Made by a program: the position numbers and the translations under genes. A stretch of 64,000 nucleotides of DNA, from positions 2,046,001 to 2,110,000 of the forward strand of contig DASXEW010000003.1 of the NCBI GenBank assembly GCA_036489885.1, read 5' to 3'. Source of the stretch: Candidatus Baltobacteraceae bacterium (GTDB lineage Bacteria; Vulcanimicrobiota; Vulcanimicrobiia; Vulcanimicrobiales; Vulcanimicrobiaceae). Under the pieces are notes generated by a model. That model searched no databases and was not told the origin of the DNA. It worked only from the letters and a program-made list of their open reading frames with translations. Of this stretch, positions 7,784 to 17,542 are shown piece by piece (the first letter of the stretch is position 1; each line of letters begins with the position of its first letter).

Positions 7784-9000
7784 GCTTTTTCGACGGCCTC
7801 AAAACCCTCGGCGATGCGCTCGGCCAGCTCCTCGACGTCTTCTTCGCTGATGATGAGAGGGGGGCAAATGCGGATGACGTGCGAGTGCGTTTCTTTCGTC
7901 AGCACGCCGGCCTTCGCAAGCGCTTCACAGTACTTGCGGGCGGGAACCTTCAGCTCGATGCCCAGCAGAAGCCCTTGACCGCGAATCTCAACCATGTTGC
8001 GCGAGCGCATGTCGGCCAGCTCGTACGTGAGCTGATCGCCGCGTTCCGTCGCCGCTTGCGCGAGATTCTCATCGTTCATGACGCGGATCGCTTCGCGTGC
8101 AACCGCGCACGCCAGCGGATTCCCGCCCCAGGTGCTGCCGTGACTTCCCGGATCAAAGACATCCATTACTTCGCGACGGCCGACGACCGCGGAGACGGGA
8201 TACACGCCGCCGCCCAGCGCTTTGCCGAGAATGAGGAGATCCGGCTTGACCTCATCGTAGTCGAGTGCGAAAAGTTTGCCCGTACGTGCGAGTCCGGTTT
8301 GAATCTCATCGGCAACGAACAGCACACCGCGCTGTTTGCAGAGCTCCGCGGCCTCTCGCATGTAACCGGTCTTTGGAACGATGATGCCGGCTTCGGCTTG
8401 AATCGGTTCGACGAGAAACGCGCAAACGTCATCGGTCAGCGCTTTCTCCAGCGCGGCGATGTCGTCGTACGGAACGCTAACGAACCCCGGAGTGAAGGGA
8501 CCAAAATCGCGCCGGTACGATTCGTCGCTGGAAAAGCCGATGATCGTGGTCGAGCGTCCGTGAAAGTTATTCTCACAGACGACGATCTTGGGCTCCTTGA
8601 TCTTCTTGGCGCGCACGCCCCAGCGCCGCGCCGCCTTGATTGCCGTTTCGACGGCTTCGGTTCCGGTGTTCATCGGGAGCACGACGTCCAGACCGCATAA
8701 CTCCGCCAGCTCCTCGCAGAAAAGCGGCAGCTGGTCGTTCCTAAACGCGCGCGAAGTGATCGTCAAGCGCTCGGCTTGTGCCTGGAGTGCAGCAATGATC
8801 CGCGGGTGTCGGTGGCCCAGGTTCAGCGACGAGTAGGCGCTGAGCGCGTCGATATAAGTCGCACCACCGACGTCGGTGACCCAGATACCCTCGCCCGAAG
8901 TGAGGACGATGTCGAGCGGGTCGTAGTTGTGTGCGCCGAACTCATCCTCGATCTTAACGAGGCCGTCGGCAGCGGGTTGGTCAGAAGCTTGGTTTGCCAT
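7780..9000 (-). CDS. rocD: ornithine aminotransferase
   Basis: 406 residues, a class III PLP aminotransferase of the usual length. It transfers the delta-amino group of ornithine to 2-oxoglutarate, giving glutamate-5-semialdehyde. The N-terminus ([26 protein letters not shown], with [13 protein letters not shown] following) is diagnostic of OAT rather than acetylornithine aminotransferase. PLP-binding features are the [10 protein letters not shown] phosphate loop, [11 protein letters not shown], and the Schiff-base lysine K260 in [10 protein letters not shown]. The start lies 8 bp from the -35 box of the divergent rplK promoter. No arginine catabolic genes are adjacent. Confidence 0.92.
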   Translation of the reverse strand: MANQASDQPAADGLVKIEDEFGAHNYDPLDIVLTSGEGIWVTDVGGATYIDALSAYSSLNLGHRHPRIIAALQAQAERLTITSRAFRNDQLPLFCEELAELCGLDVVLPMNTGTEAVETAIKAARRWGVRAKKIKEPKIVVCENNFHGRSTTIIGFSSDESYRRDFGPFTPGFVSVPYDDIAALEKALTDDVCAFLVEPIQAEAGIIVPKTGYMREAAELCKQRGVLFVADEIQTGLARTGKLFALDYDEVKPDLLILGKALGGGVYPVSAVVGRREVMDVFDPGSHGSTWGGNPLACAVAREAIRVMNDENLAQAATERGDQLTYELADMRSRNMVEIRGQGLLLGIELKVPARKYCEALAKAGVLTKETHSHVIRICPPLIISEEDVEELAERIAEGFEAVEKA

Positions 9001-9007
9001 GCCGGTA

Positions 9008-9036
9008 CTGACAATTTACGGAGCCTTTGGTACAAT
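9008..9036 (+). promoter_or_regulatory. promoter of rplK-rplA
   Basis: CTGACA (9008-9013), a 17-bp spacer and TACAAT (9031-9036) make one of the best sigma-70 matches in the window. The predicted transcript start is about 9043. Confidence 0.75.
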
Positions 9037-9044
9037 GCCTGGGT

Positions 9045-9120
9045 TGCGCCCTCCGGGCGCAGGTGCGGATCCGGCCGACTCCACCCCCGCACTCGAACAA
9101 TGGGGCAGACCGCAATCGGT
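9045..9120 (+). promoter_or_regulatory. structured leader of the L11-L1 mRNA
   Basis: Two hairpins are visible: TGCGCCC/GGGCGCA (9045-9061, loop TCC) and GACCG-CAAT-CGGTC (9107-9120) just ahead of the AGGAAG ribosome binding site. L1 of many bacteria represses its own operon by binding the leader. Whether either hairpin is the L1 site is inference. Confidence 0.4.
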
Positions 9121-9136
9121 CGTTAGGAAGAAAAGA

Positions 9137-9562
9137 ATGGCAAAGAAAGTTGCCGGCAAGATCAACCTTGCGTTGGAAGCCGGAAAAGCGACGCCTGCGC
9201 CGCCCGTCGGACCTGCGCTCGGGCCGTATTCGCTCAACATCATGGACTTCTGCAAGCAGTACAACGAACGTACGCAGAGTCAAGCTGGAATGATCATTCC
9301 GGTCGAAATTACCGTTTATGAAGATCGCACGTTTTCGTTCATCACAAAGACGCCGCCGGCGTCGTTCCTGATCAAGCGCGCACTCGGCATCGAGTCGGGT
9401 TCGAAAGAACCAAACCGGCAAAAAGTCGGCAAGCTCACGCAAGCGCAGCTGCGCGAGATCGCGCAAACGAAGATGCCCGATCTGAACGCTAACGACATCG
9501 ACGCAGCGATGAAGATCATCGCCGGAACCGCGCGCAATATGGGCGTTGAGGTGAGCAGCTAA
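9137..9562 (+). CDS. rplK: 50S ribosomal protein L11
   Basis: 141 residues, the exact length of E. coli L11. The start is ATG 9137 with AGGAAG six bases upstream; a longer in-frame reading from 8927 is spurious. Conserved features are [26 protein letters not shown] with the proline-rich turn, [10 protein letters not shown], and the C-terminal rRNA-binding region ending [11 protein letters not shown]11 binds the GTPase centre of 23S rRNA. Its stop overlaps the rplA start by one base (TAATG), so translation is coupled. Confidence 0.97.
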   Translation: MAKKVAGKINLALEAGKATPAPPVGPALGPYSLNIMDFCKQYNERTQSQAGMIIPVEITVYEDRTFSFITKTPPASFLIKRALGIESGSKEPNRQKVGKLTQAQLREIAQTKMPDLNANDIDAAMKIIAGTARNMGVEVSS

Positions 9563-10272
9563 TGGCAGTACATCACGGCAAGAAATATCGCAACATGGCC
9601 GAGAGCTATGATGCGACGAAGCTGTACGATATGTCCGAGGCCGCGGCGATCGTCAAGCGCAACGCGGCGAACCGAAAGTTCAACGAAACGGTCGAGCTGC
9701 ACATTCGTCTCGGCGTTGATCCGAAGAAGTCCGATCAAAATGTGCGCGGCACGGTCAGTCTCCCCCATGGAACCGGTCAGACGGTTCGCGTCATCGCATT
9801 CGCAAAGGGCGACAAGGCCAAGGAAGCGGAAGCGGCCGGCGCCGACGTGGTCGGCGAGCAAGACCTGATCGATCGCGTCAAGGGCGGCTTTGCCGACTTT
9901 GACGTTGCGGTTGCAACGCCCGATATGATGGGCGCCGTCGGCTCGAACCTCGGCCGTATTCTTGCGCAGAAGATGCCGAATCCCAAGAGCGGCACCGTCA
10001 CACCGAACATCGGCGCAGCGATTCGTGATATTAAAGCCGGCAAAGTCGAATATCGTCTCGATAAAGCCGCTATCATCCACACGATCGTCGGTAAGGCAAA
10101 CTTCGGTGAGCAACAGCTCGCGGAAAACGTCGGCGCGATTCTCGACGCGGTTGTTCGCGCCAAACCGTCGGCGTCCAAGGGAACCTATCTCAAATCGATC
10201 ACGATGACGAGCACGATGGGGCCCGGCGTTAAGATCGACCCGCTCAAAGTCAAGACCGCAACGACAACGTAG
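9562..10272 (+). CDS. rplA: 50S ribosomal protein L1
   Basis: 236 residues, typical L1 length. Recognisable blocks are [32 protein letters not shown], the [16 protein letters not shown] hinge, PNPKSGTVT, and the C-terminal [19 protein letters not shown]1 binds the L1 stalk of 23S rRNA and usually represses the L11-L1 operon translationally. rplJ does not follow, as it does in many bacteria: the next gene is a degraded transporter, and rplJ-rplL sits at 26.0 kb with its own promoter. Confidence 0.97.
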   Translation: MAVHHGKKYRNMAESYDATKLYDMSEAAAIVKRNAANRKFNETVELHIRLGVDPKKSDQNVRGTVSLPHGTGQTVRVIAFAKGDKAKEAEAAGADVVGEQDLIDRVKGGFADFDVAVATPDMMGAVGSNLGRILAQKMPNPKSGTVTPNIGAAIRDIKAGKVEYRLDKAAIIHTIVGKANFGEQQLAENVGAILDAVVRAKPSASKGTYLKSITMTSTMGPGVKIDPLKVKTATTT

Positions 10273-10282
10273 AACCTAGGGT

Positions 10283-12266
10283 GTGACCGCGAGCCTTCGG
10301 GCCGGCCTCGTCGGGGGAGCGCTGGCCACGATCCTCACCGTCACGTTCGCGTTGTCGTACGCCGTGCTGATCTTCAACGGCGATTTAGCGGCAGGGCTTA
10401 GCTTCGGTATTACGTCGTCACTGATTGCAGCAGCCGTCGTGTCGGTTGCCCTCGCCTTATTCGGGACGATGCGCTTTCAAATCGGAACGCCGACCGGCAA
10501 TACCGTAGCGGTCGTCGCGGTCGGGGCGGCTGCAATCTCGCGCACGCTGGCAGGCCCGGAGCATCATTCGGCGATTCCGACGGTCTTGGTTGCGATTGCA
10601 ATCTCGACGATCGCGGTGGGCATCGTCGTATTTGCGCTCGGCGTAATGCGGGCCGGACGATGGATGCGCTTCATCCCCTACCCCGTCATCGGCGTCGTCC
10701 TCGGCGCAGCCGGCTGGTTGTTTCTCACCGGCTCGTTCCGCGTCATGGGTTCCAATGAACGCGCAGAGCTGATCGTCGGATTGGTGTTCTCGTCGATCGT
10801 GATCGTCGCGACGATGCGCGTGAAGCATGCGCTCTTGTTGCCGGGATTACTGCTCGGCGGCGTCGCCGCGTTCTACGTCGTGGTCGTCACACGTGGGTTA
10901 TCTCTTGACGACTTGCGCAATGCCGGCTGGTTTCTGCACGTGCCGGGGTCGAACTCGGCTCGAATGAGGAAGCCGACCTCGATCACGAGATGCGCGTGCA
11001 GGGCATTGCCAATGTCGCAAGTGGCTTGCTGGGCGGGCTCGTCGGTCTCGGAGCCCTGACGAACACGCTCGTGAGTTACCGCGTTGCCGGGACAAGCCGC
11101 GTCCCGCCCATTTGCGTTGCCGTGGCTTCGATCGGAATTTTATTCGGCGGCTCGGTGATCGTCGAGGCGATTCCTTCATCTTCGGCGCCTTGATCTTCAC
11201 GACAGGCTTTAATTTGCTCTACGAGTGGTGCGTGCGTTCGGCACGGCGTTTGCCGTTGCCGGACTATCTCAGCATCCTTGCAATCGTCGCCGTCGTCGTT
11301 CGATTCGGCTACGTGGCCGGCGTTCTGACCGGGATTCTGATCGGATGCATCATCTTCGTCGTGAGCTATAGCCGCGTCCGCGTGGTCAAGCACGACCTTT
11401 CCGCCGACGTCTTCCGGAGCAGCGTCTTGCGCTCACTCGAAGAACGCGACGCGTTGCAAGCCCACGGGAAAGCCATTCGCATCCTGGTTTTACAAGGATT
11501 CATCTTTTTCGGGATGGCCGACCGGCTGTACCGTACGATCAAGGAGCTTTTGGAAGAACCCGGCCAGCATCCGGATTTTCTTATTCTCGATTTTCACGGA
11601 GTACACGGTCTGGATTCGTCGGCAGCGACCAGCTTCTCGAAGATTCAGCAACTTGCGACGCGCGATCAGTCAAAGCTCATCATCAGCGCGATTGCGCCGG
11701 ATCTCGAGAAACAGTGGAGGTTCGGCGGCGACGGTCAACACGGCGTGCTCGAATTTCGCGATCTGGACGCGGCACTCGAGTATTGCGAAGGCGAGCTGCT
11801 TCGAAAGCGTGTCGAACACTTGAACGCGGATACGAGCTTGGAGCAGTGGTTGGGGATCGAGCTGGGGGAGATTCGTCTGGCGCACCGCTTGGGAGGCTTT
11901 CTCGAGAAGCGCGAGCTGTCCGAAGGCGACATATTGTGTGAAGAGGGTACACCGGCGCAGGAGATGTTCTTCATCGAACAGGGTCGCGTCGGCGTCATTT
12001 TCGGTTCCGGCGAAGAGAGTGTCAGGCTACGCAGTCTGGGCGAACGGACGATCCTCGGCGAGATGGGCTTGTATCGCTCGCGCGTGCGCAGCGCGTCGGT
12101 GATTGCGGAACAATCATCGACGGTCTACGTGCTGAGCCGCGAGGCTTTTAACCGGATGGAGAAGACGGACCCGGTGCTCGCGGCGGCGTTCAACGCTGCG
12201 ATCGTTCGAACGCTCGCCGATCGCCTCGAATTCGAGAGCGCGATGGTTGCGTCGCTTCAGCGCTGA
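10283..12266 (+). pseudogene. SulP transporter-STAS-cyclic-nucleotide-binding protein, broken by two frame changes and a deletion
   Basis: Three consecutive plus-strand frames together spell one protein. Frame 1 (10283-about 10945, GTG start) has the SulP N-terminal transmembrane helices up to AGWFLHVPG. Frame 2 (about 10945-11175) continues with GVELGSNEEADLDHEMRVQG and two more helices. Frame 3 (about 11172-12266) has the last helices, a STAS domain (LILDFHGVHGLDSSAATSF) and a Crp-type cNMP domain (GEMGLYRSRVRSASV). Comparison with the family suggests that about 45-50 residues, roughly one helix, are missing at the first junction, while the second is a simple one-base loss. SulP proteins carry anions such as sulfate or bicarbonate. 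It could be a true pseudogene or an assembly error. Confidence 0.75.
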
Positions 12267-12790
12267 GCTCCGAGATACGCGTTGATCGCTCGTTCCCAAT
12301 CGGGGGCAGCGCGGTCATCCTGCTGCGCCATTTCTTGCACGATCGATGATGCATCGGGGCTGAGCGCGGTACGCTCGTAGCGCACCCTTACGATCGTATG
12401 CGCTTCGCGCGGCGACAGCGTCAGCGTGAGCAGCGTTGCCATGACGTCCGGCACGACGTACACATATTGAAAGCGTCCGTGCTCGGGATCGTATTGGGTG
12501 TTGATCCAGACCGAGGTTTTGTGTCCATGGGCGACGGTGAAGACCATGCCTTCCCGATCCGCAGGTGAGTCTGGCCACGCGAAGACCGGATTCCAGCCGG
12601 GTGACCAATCACGTTCGCGCTCAGCGCCGAACAGCGGCGCTACGCGCGCCATCGGCACGAAGGCGATGAATTCAAACGTGCGATCCGTGTGCGCGAGGAC
12701 GGTGTTTGATTGTGCGCTCGACGGACGAGCGGCGATGAGGATGCCGACAAGCACGCCGAGTCCGAGGCCGACGATGAGTCGCATGTTCAT
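12257..12790 (-). CDS. exported SRPBCC/START-like protein
   Basis: 177 residues. An N-terminal hydrophobic segment (LIVGLGLGVLVGILIAARPSSAQ) looks like a cleavable signal peptide. The rest resembles the SRPBCC (Bet v1/START-like) ligand-binding fold, with the block RDWSPGWNPVFAWPD, a VFTVAHGHKTSVWI strand, and TIVRVRYERTALS. Such domains bind hydrophobic ligands, but export is unusual for them. It overlaps the preceding small gene by 4 bp (ATGA), so the two form an operon, and its tail overlaps the broken SulP gene by 10 bp. Confidence 0.65.
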   Translation of the reverse strand: MNMRLIVGLGLGVLVGILIAARPSSAQSNTVLAHTDRTFEFIAFVPMARVAPLFGAERERDWSPGWNPVFAWPDSPADREGMVFTVAHGHKTSVWINTQYDPEHGRFQYVYVVPDVMATLLTLTLSPREAHTIVRVRYERTALSPDASSIVQEMAQQDDRAAPDWERAINAYLGAQR

Positions 12791-13047
12791 TTCTCCCGCA
12801 ATGCGTGACTGTCGTTCGAACGCAATGTAAGACCGTACAGCGCTTTGAGCGCAACGATTTGTTTGATCGTCTCTTTCGAGAAAGGTGCTTTGCCCTCGAA
12901 GGCATGGAGCACGATGCCTTCCAGCAGCTCGCCGACGCCCATGTCCTTGAGCTCTGCGAGACCTTTGAGCACCTTGAGCAGACGCTTTTCCATTCGCAGT
13001 CCGGTCTGCACGCGCTCGATCTCAACCGTATTTCGTTCTGGTACCAT
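12787..13047 (-). CDS. small ribbon-helix-helix-like protein, probable autoregulator
   Basis: 86 residues. The segment RVQTGLRMEKRLLKVLKGLAELKD, then MGVGELLEGIVLHAFEG, fits a beta strand followed by two helices, the pattern of MetJ/Arc/CopG-type DNA-binding proteins. A second basic helix follows (APFSKETIKQIVALKALYG). The start codon lies inside three tandem GTACC repeats spaced exactly 8 bp apart, as expected if the protein represses itself. It is the first gene of a two-gene operon with the exported SRPBCC protein. The fold call is inference from pattern only. Confidence 0.6.
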   Translation of the reverse strand: MVPERNTVEIERVQTGLRMEKRLLKVLKGLAELKDMGVGELLEGIVLHAFEGKAPFSKETIKQIVALKALYGLTLRSNDSHALREK

Positions 13048-13062
13048 AGTACCGAAGTACCA
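13039..13062 (-). promoter_or_regulatory. tandem 8-bp repeat operator
   Basis: GTACC occurs at 13041, 13049 and 13057, giving an exact 8-bp period. The outer ends also form an inverted repeat, TGGTAC (13039-13044) with GTACCA (13057-13062). The repeats cover the start codon of the ribbon-helix-helix-like gene. Confidence 0.6.
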
Positions 13063-13132
13063 ATATGACCCCTGAAGTCCCTTCTACGCATGGAAGGCAT
13101 CCGTGCCGCTCTGAGAAACACCGGACGGCAAC

Positions 13133-15127
13133 ATGCTGACACCATCGGATTTTCTCGGGCTCATCGGTGTGGAGGACCCGCAGATATCACCGGACGGGCG
13201 AAACATCGTCTACGTCAGGAGCCGTCACAATCTGGACGAGAACCGCACGGAGCGCTCGTTGTGGCGGCTGCGAAAGTCGGGAGCACAGTCGTTCACGCAA
13301 GGTATCGCCGACCGCTCTCCGCGCTGGTCGACGGACGGGACGAAGATCGCATTCCTGCGGACGAACGATGAGAAAGAAACGCACCTCTGCGTGATGCACG
13401 CCGACGGCGGCGAAGCCCACGCAGTCGCAGGACCTTTTAAGCGCATCGGTACAGCCGCGTGGTCTCCGGATTGTTCGCGTTTGGCGTTCGCGGCGGCGAT
13501 CGAGATGGAGCCGGCGCAAACATCGGTTGCGTTCGACGAGGTGAGCGGCGCGCGGCACATCGTCGCATTGCCCTACAAGCACGATTCAATTGGGCTTTTC
13601 GACGGCAAACGCATGCAGATTCACGTCGCAACACTTGACGGAGATGTAGAGGTCGTTGCACGCGGAGCATTCGATGCCGGAACGCCGGCATGGTCTCCGG
13701 ACGGTAAGCGTATTGCTTTTGTCGCGAACCTCGGGAACGGCGAACGCATCTACGCCAACGATCTGTACGATGTCCCGGCCGCCGGTGGCGAAGTTCGGCG
13801 GCTGACGTCGATGAACGGCATCTTCGATTCGCCGTCATTTTCGCGCGACGGCGACGAGCTCGCATTCGTCGGCTACGAAGACGACAAGATCATATCGGGA
13901 GCGCGCAATCGTCAATTGTGGTGCGTCCCGGCAAACGGTGGAAGGCCGCGCTCTCTGACGCCGGACCGTAAGGAGTATTTAGGCGACGCGATTATCAGCG
14001 ACATGCGTGCGCACGAGAACGACACACCGGTCTGGAGCCCGGACGATCAAGAGATCATCATTCAACGCTCACTCGAAGGCCGCTGCGATATCGTAGCCTA
14101 CAAACGCGATGGCAGCTCGAGCCGCGAGCTCGCCGGCGGCGAGATGGAGATCTACGCGTTTTCCGGAGCCCGCAACGGTGCAATCGCGTTTGCGTCGACC
14201 GATATCGCAGACCCGGGCAGCATCGTGCTCATCGAACCGGGCGAAACGTCGGCGATGCGATTTCCGAGCGAAAATGCAGCTTGGCTCGAAGCGCATCCGC
14301 CGCTCGTTCCGGAACGAATTCGCCCGATAGCCGACGACGGAACCGAGCTCGATGCGTGGTTTATTCGCGCGGCGAAAGATGGGCCGGCGCCGCTGGTGCA
14401 CGCGGTGCACGGCGGTCCGCACGGCGCCTACGGATTGTCGTACTTCTTCGAGTTTCAGCTCTTGGCGCAACTCGGCATGCACGTCGTGTACGGTAACCCG
14501 CGCGGCAGCCAGTCGTACGGCGAAGCTTACGCCGATGCGATTACCGGACACTGGGGCGACCTCGACGCAGCCGACGTGCTCGCGATCTTGCACGCGGCCA
14601 AACAGCGCCTTCCAATCGAGGGTAACAAGATCGGATTACAGGGCGGCTCGTACGGCGGCTTCATGACGACCTGGCTGATGGGACACTGCAAAGAGTACGT
14701 CTGCGGTGTTTCGATGCGCGCCGTCAACGAATACGTAACGGAGGGCACGGTAAACGACATTCCGGGCTTCCTCGAGTACGAGCTCAGCCTGGATTGGAGC
14801 GACGGTGGGCGCAAGCTGTTCGAGGCCTCACCGATGCGCGCCGTCGAGAACATCGACGCGCCGTTACTCGTCATGCACTCCGAGCGCGATCTGCGCTGCC
14901 CCATCGATCAAGGTGAACAGCTGTTCGGCAGGCTGCGCGCACTTGGCAAGACTGCGGAATTCGTGCGCTTCGCAAACGATGGCCACGACCTCTCGCGCAA
15001 CGGGACGCCGCGTAACAGACTCCTGCGCTATCGTGCGCTCTGTCATTGGATGCGGCGATATCTCGGGCTCGAGCAAGCCCACGGCGGAGCGGGCTGGTTG
15101 TTTGCACCAATTGCTGACGAGTCGTGA
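13133..15127 (+). CDS. S9 family (prolyl oligopeptidase/acylaminoacyl) peptidase
   Basis: 664 residues, no signal peptide, so cytoplasmic. The N-terminal half is a TolB/WD-like beta-propeller with repeated motifs (PQISPDGRNIVYV, SPRWSTDGTKIAFL, PAWSPDGKRIAFV, PVWSPDDQEIII). The C-terminal alpha/beta hydrolase has the nucleophile serine in QGGSYGGFM (about residue 505), Asp in MHSERDLRCP (about 586) and His in NDGHDLSRNG (about 617), a complete triad. HGGPHGAYG forms the oxyanion region. S9C enzymes cleave short or N-acylated peptides. Confidence 0.92.
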   Translation: MLTPSDFLGLIGVEDPQISPDGRNIVYVRSRHNLDENRTERSLWRLRKSGAQSFTQGIADRSPRWSTDGTKIAFLRTNDEKETHLCVMHADGGEAHAVAGPFKRIGTAAWSPDCSRLAFAAAIEMEPAQTSVAFDEVSGARHIVALPYKHDSIGLFDGKRMQIHVATLDGDVEVVARGAFDAGTPAWSPDGKRIAFVANLGNGERIYANDLYDVPAAGGEVRRLTSMNGIFDSPSFSRDGDELAFVGYEDDKIISGARNRQLWCVPANGGRPRSLTPDRKEYLGDAIISDMRAHENDTPVWSPDDQEIIIQRSLEGRCDIVAYKRDGSSSRELAGGEMEIYAFSGARNGAIAFASTDIADPGSIVLIEPGETSAMRFPSENAAWLEAHPPLVPERIRPIADDGTELDAWFIRAAKDGPAPLVHAVHGGPHGAYGLSYFFEFQLLAQLGMHVVYGNPRGSQSYGEAYADAITGHWGDLDAADVLAILHAAKQRLPIEGNKIGLQGGSYGGFMTTWLMGHCKEYVCGVSMRAVNEYVTEGTVNDIPGFLEYELSLDWSDGGRKLFEASPMRAVENIDAPLLVMHSERDLRCPIDQGEQLFGRLRALGKTAEFVRFANDGHDLSRNGTPRNRLLRYRALCHWMRRYLGLEQAHGGAGWLFAPIADES

Positions 15128-15162
15128 ACCAAACCCTCACGATTGCTTGCTAGATATGGGCC

Positions 15163-17487
15163 ATGTCCATCAGAGCCCGCTCTCTCGTCGCGTTTCTCGG
15201 CCCTGTTTGCCTGCTGCTTGCGCTTATCTTCGGTGACCTCTGGTTTGACGGACACCTAGATCAGTCGGAAGCAGCCGCGGCGCGTATCAACGCCGGGCTT
15301 TCGAACGCGCAAGTGCTGCTCGGTCAGATCCTCGACGCAGAGACGAGTGTGCACGGCTACGTCGCGACGAACAATGCGTCATTTCTCAAGTCGTATTACC
15401 GTGTCGTCAGCAAGATTCCCGATCATGCTCGGCAATTTTCGGAGGTCGCGTCGAATCCGCACGCCGCCGAGGCAATCGCAACCGAAATGCGGATGCTTCA
15501 CAATGAAGTTCTCCTCACGCAAATCGGTCACCGCGATGACGTCGTTTCGCGACTCTCATCGGCCGAGCCGCGGGCGAGCCTTAATGCCGTACGCGATTTG
15601 ATCGAGCAGCAAATCGATGATTGGGGTGCCAGGGCGAACCACCAGCTCGAAGCATCGCGCCGGACGAACGACGCCTGGACGGCCGTCACGCACGCGCTTG
15701 CCGCAGTCACGATCGTCGGCCTGCTCGGCGCTATATGGTTTTTCGCGTTCCGGCTGACGGGCCGAATCGAGCAGCTCAGCCGCAATTCGCTCAAGATCGG
15801 AGAAGATGAACCGCTCGGGCCGCCCTTGCCGGGAAACGACGAGGTAGCGATGCTCGATCGCACGCTGCGCCACATGGCCGGGCTCATCGCGGAACGGCAA
15901 GCAGCACTCGCCCGGCATCGTTTGATCGTTGAGATCGCGCGCGACGCGATCTTCTTCGTCGATTTCGATACGATGCGTGTCCTCGAGGCCAACCCCGCCG
16001 CGTGCGATCTCTACGGATACGCACACGAGGAGCTGCTTGGCCTGCCGGCCGTGCTATTGCGTTCTCCGTCGAGTCGCGGCGACATGAACGCGTTTTTCGA
16101 GGGAGCGATGGAATGCGGCATGAGCGGCGAGGTTATCGCGCTGCGCAAAGACGGTTCGACGTTCCCAATAGAGGTCACGGCGCGAGGCGCGACGCTCGAG
16201 GGCCGTCGCGTCGTCATAACCGTTGGGCGCGACGCTACGTTAAGCCGGCAAGCGCGTCAAGAGCTTACTTCAGCCCTGGATCAAGCCGTACGCGTCTCGC
16301 GCCTCAAATCGGATTTTGTGGCTACAATCAGTCACGAGATTCGTACGCCGATGAACGGCGTGATCGGGATGACTGATTTGCTGCTGCAAACGAAACTCGA
16401 TACCGAACAGCGCGAGTTCGCCGAAACCGTTCGCGAATCTGGCGCCGCGCTGTTGCGGATCATCGACGAGATCCTCGATTTCTCAAAGATCGAGGCCGGA
16501 AAATTCGAGATCGAGACCGCGCCGTTCGACATACGGAGAACCGTTGAGGCAGTGGCCTCAATCGTCGGACCAAACGCAGCGCGCAAAGGCATCGGTCTCA
16601 TGACATTCATCGATTACCGTTTGCCGGCGCTCGTCCGTGGAGACGCCGGACGGATACGTCAGGTGCTCATCAATCTCGTCGGTAACGCCGTCAAGTTCAC
16701 GAGCCACGGCAGCGTGACGTTGACTGTTGAAGCACAAGACGGCCAACGCGTGCAGTTTTCGGTCGTCGATACCGGCATCGGAATGACCCCCGAGGTGTTG
16801 TCCCGGTTGTTTACACCCTTTACGCAGGGTGACGCCTCGACGACTCGTCGCTTCGGCGGCACGGGGCTCGGGTTATCGATATCGCATCGCCTTGTCGAGC
16901 TCATGGGCGGAAAGCTCGACGTTGAGTCGCGCGAGGGCATCGGGTCACGGTTCTGGTTTTCAGTCGGCTTACCGGTCGTCACCGAAATCGACGCCAACGT
17001 TAGTAGCATGTCGCGTTCGCAGCTCAGCGTTCATCAAGCTCCGGGTGAAGTGCGAGGCCAGAGCGACATGCCGGTGCACATGCACGTCTTGCTAGCGGAA
17101 GACAACGCCGTCAATCAGCGTGTGGCGCGGAAGCAGCTCGAGCATATAGGCTGTAAGGTTACCGTCGTTCCGAATGGACGTGAGGCAGTCGCACGCGCAT
17201 CCGAACAGCGCTTCGACGCTGTCTTCATGGACTGTCACATGCCGGAGATGGACGGCTTTACCGCGGCGCGCGCCATACGCGAGGTCGAATCGCGCAACGA
17301 CACGCGAACGCCGATCATCGCTCTAACCGCGGGGGCGATGGAACAAGACCGCCTGGCCTGTCTTGCGGCCGGGATGGACGATTATCTCTCCAAGCCGATC
17401 GATGCCGGGGCGCTGCGCGCCACGCTGCTGCGGTGGGTTTCGAAGGAGGTAGAGTTACGGGACAACCACGTCGAAGGAAGAGCTTAG
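15163..17487 (+). CDS. CHASE3-PAS hybrid sensor histidine kinase with receiver domain
   Basis: 774 residues. There are two transmembrane helices (about 8-28 and 183-205) with a CHASE3 periplasmic sensor between them (DAETSVHGYVATNN is typical). A linker and PAS domain follow (about 248-350). The HisKA domain has its phosphorylated His at residue 391 in SHEIRTPMNGVIGMTDLLL. HATPase_c has NLVGNAVKFT, DTGIGM and GGTGLGLSIS. The C-terminal receiver has its phospho-acceptor Asp at about 690 (FMDCHMPEMDG) and a conserved Lys in DYLSKPI. All catalytic motifs are intact. The HD-GYP regulator 56 bp downstream is the obvious output partner. Confidence 0.94.
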   Translation: MSIRARSLVAFLGPVCLLLALIFGDLWFDGHLDQSEAAAARINAGLSNAQVLLGQILDAETSVHGYVATNNASFLKSYYRVVSKIPDHARQFSEVASNPHAAEAIATEMRMLHNEVLLTQIGHRDDVVSRLSSAEPRASLNAVRDLIEQQIDDWGARANHQLEASRRTNDAWTAVTHALAAVTIVGLLGAIWFFAFRLTGRIEQLSRNSLKIGEDEPLGPPLPGNDEVAMLDRTLRHMAGLIAERQAALARHRLIVEIARDAIFFVDFDTMRVLEANPAACDLYGYAHEELLGLPAVLLRSPSSRGDMNAFFEGAMECGMSGEVIALRKDGSTFPIEVTARGATLEGRRVVITVGRDATLSRQARQELTSALDQAVRVSRLKSDFVATISHEIRTPMNGVIGMTDLLLQTKLDTEQREFAETVRESGAALLRIIDEILDFSKIEAGKFEIETAPFDIRRTVEAVASIVGPNAARKGIGLMTFIDYRLPALVRGDAGRIRQVLINLVGNAVKFTSHGSVTLTVEAQDGQRVQFSVVDTGIGMTPEVLSRLFTPFTQGDASTTRRFGGTGLGLSISHRLVELMGGKLDVESREGIGSRFWFSVGLPVVTEIDANVSSMSRSQLSVHQAPGEVRGQSDMPVHMHVLLAEDNAVNQRVARKQLEHIGCKVTVVPNGREAVARASEQRFDAVFMDCHMPEMDGFTAARAIREVESRNDTRTPIIALTAGAMEQDRLACLAAGMDDYLSKPIDAGALRATLLRWVSKEVELRDNHVEGRA

Positions 17488-17542
17488 CGCCTGGGGATTG
17501 TCGCGTTTCTCGGACGCAGTTGGGCTCTTAAGGAGAGACCTT

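Noticed and set aside
9037-9090. Possible tRNA gene ahead of rplK
   Set aside because: Only a T-arm-like and acceptor-like 3' part is present; there is no matching 5' acceptor (GGAGTCG), D arm or anticodon arm, and the promoter lies too close.
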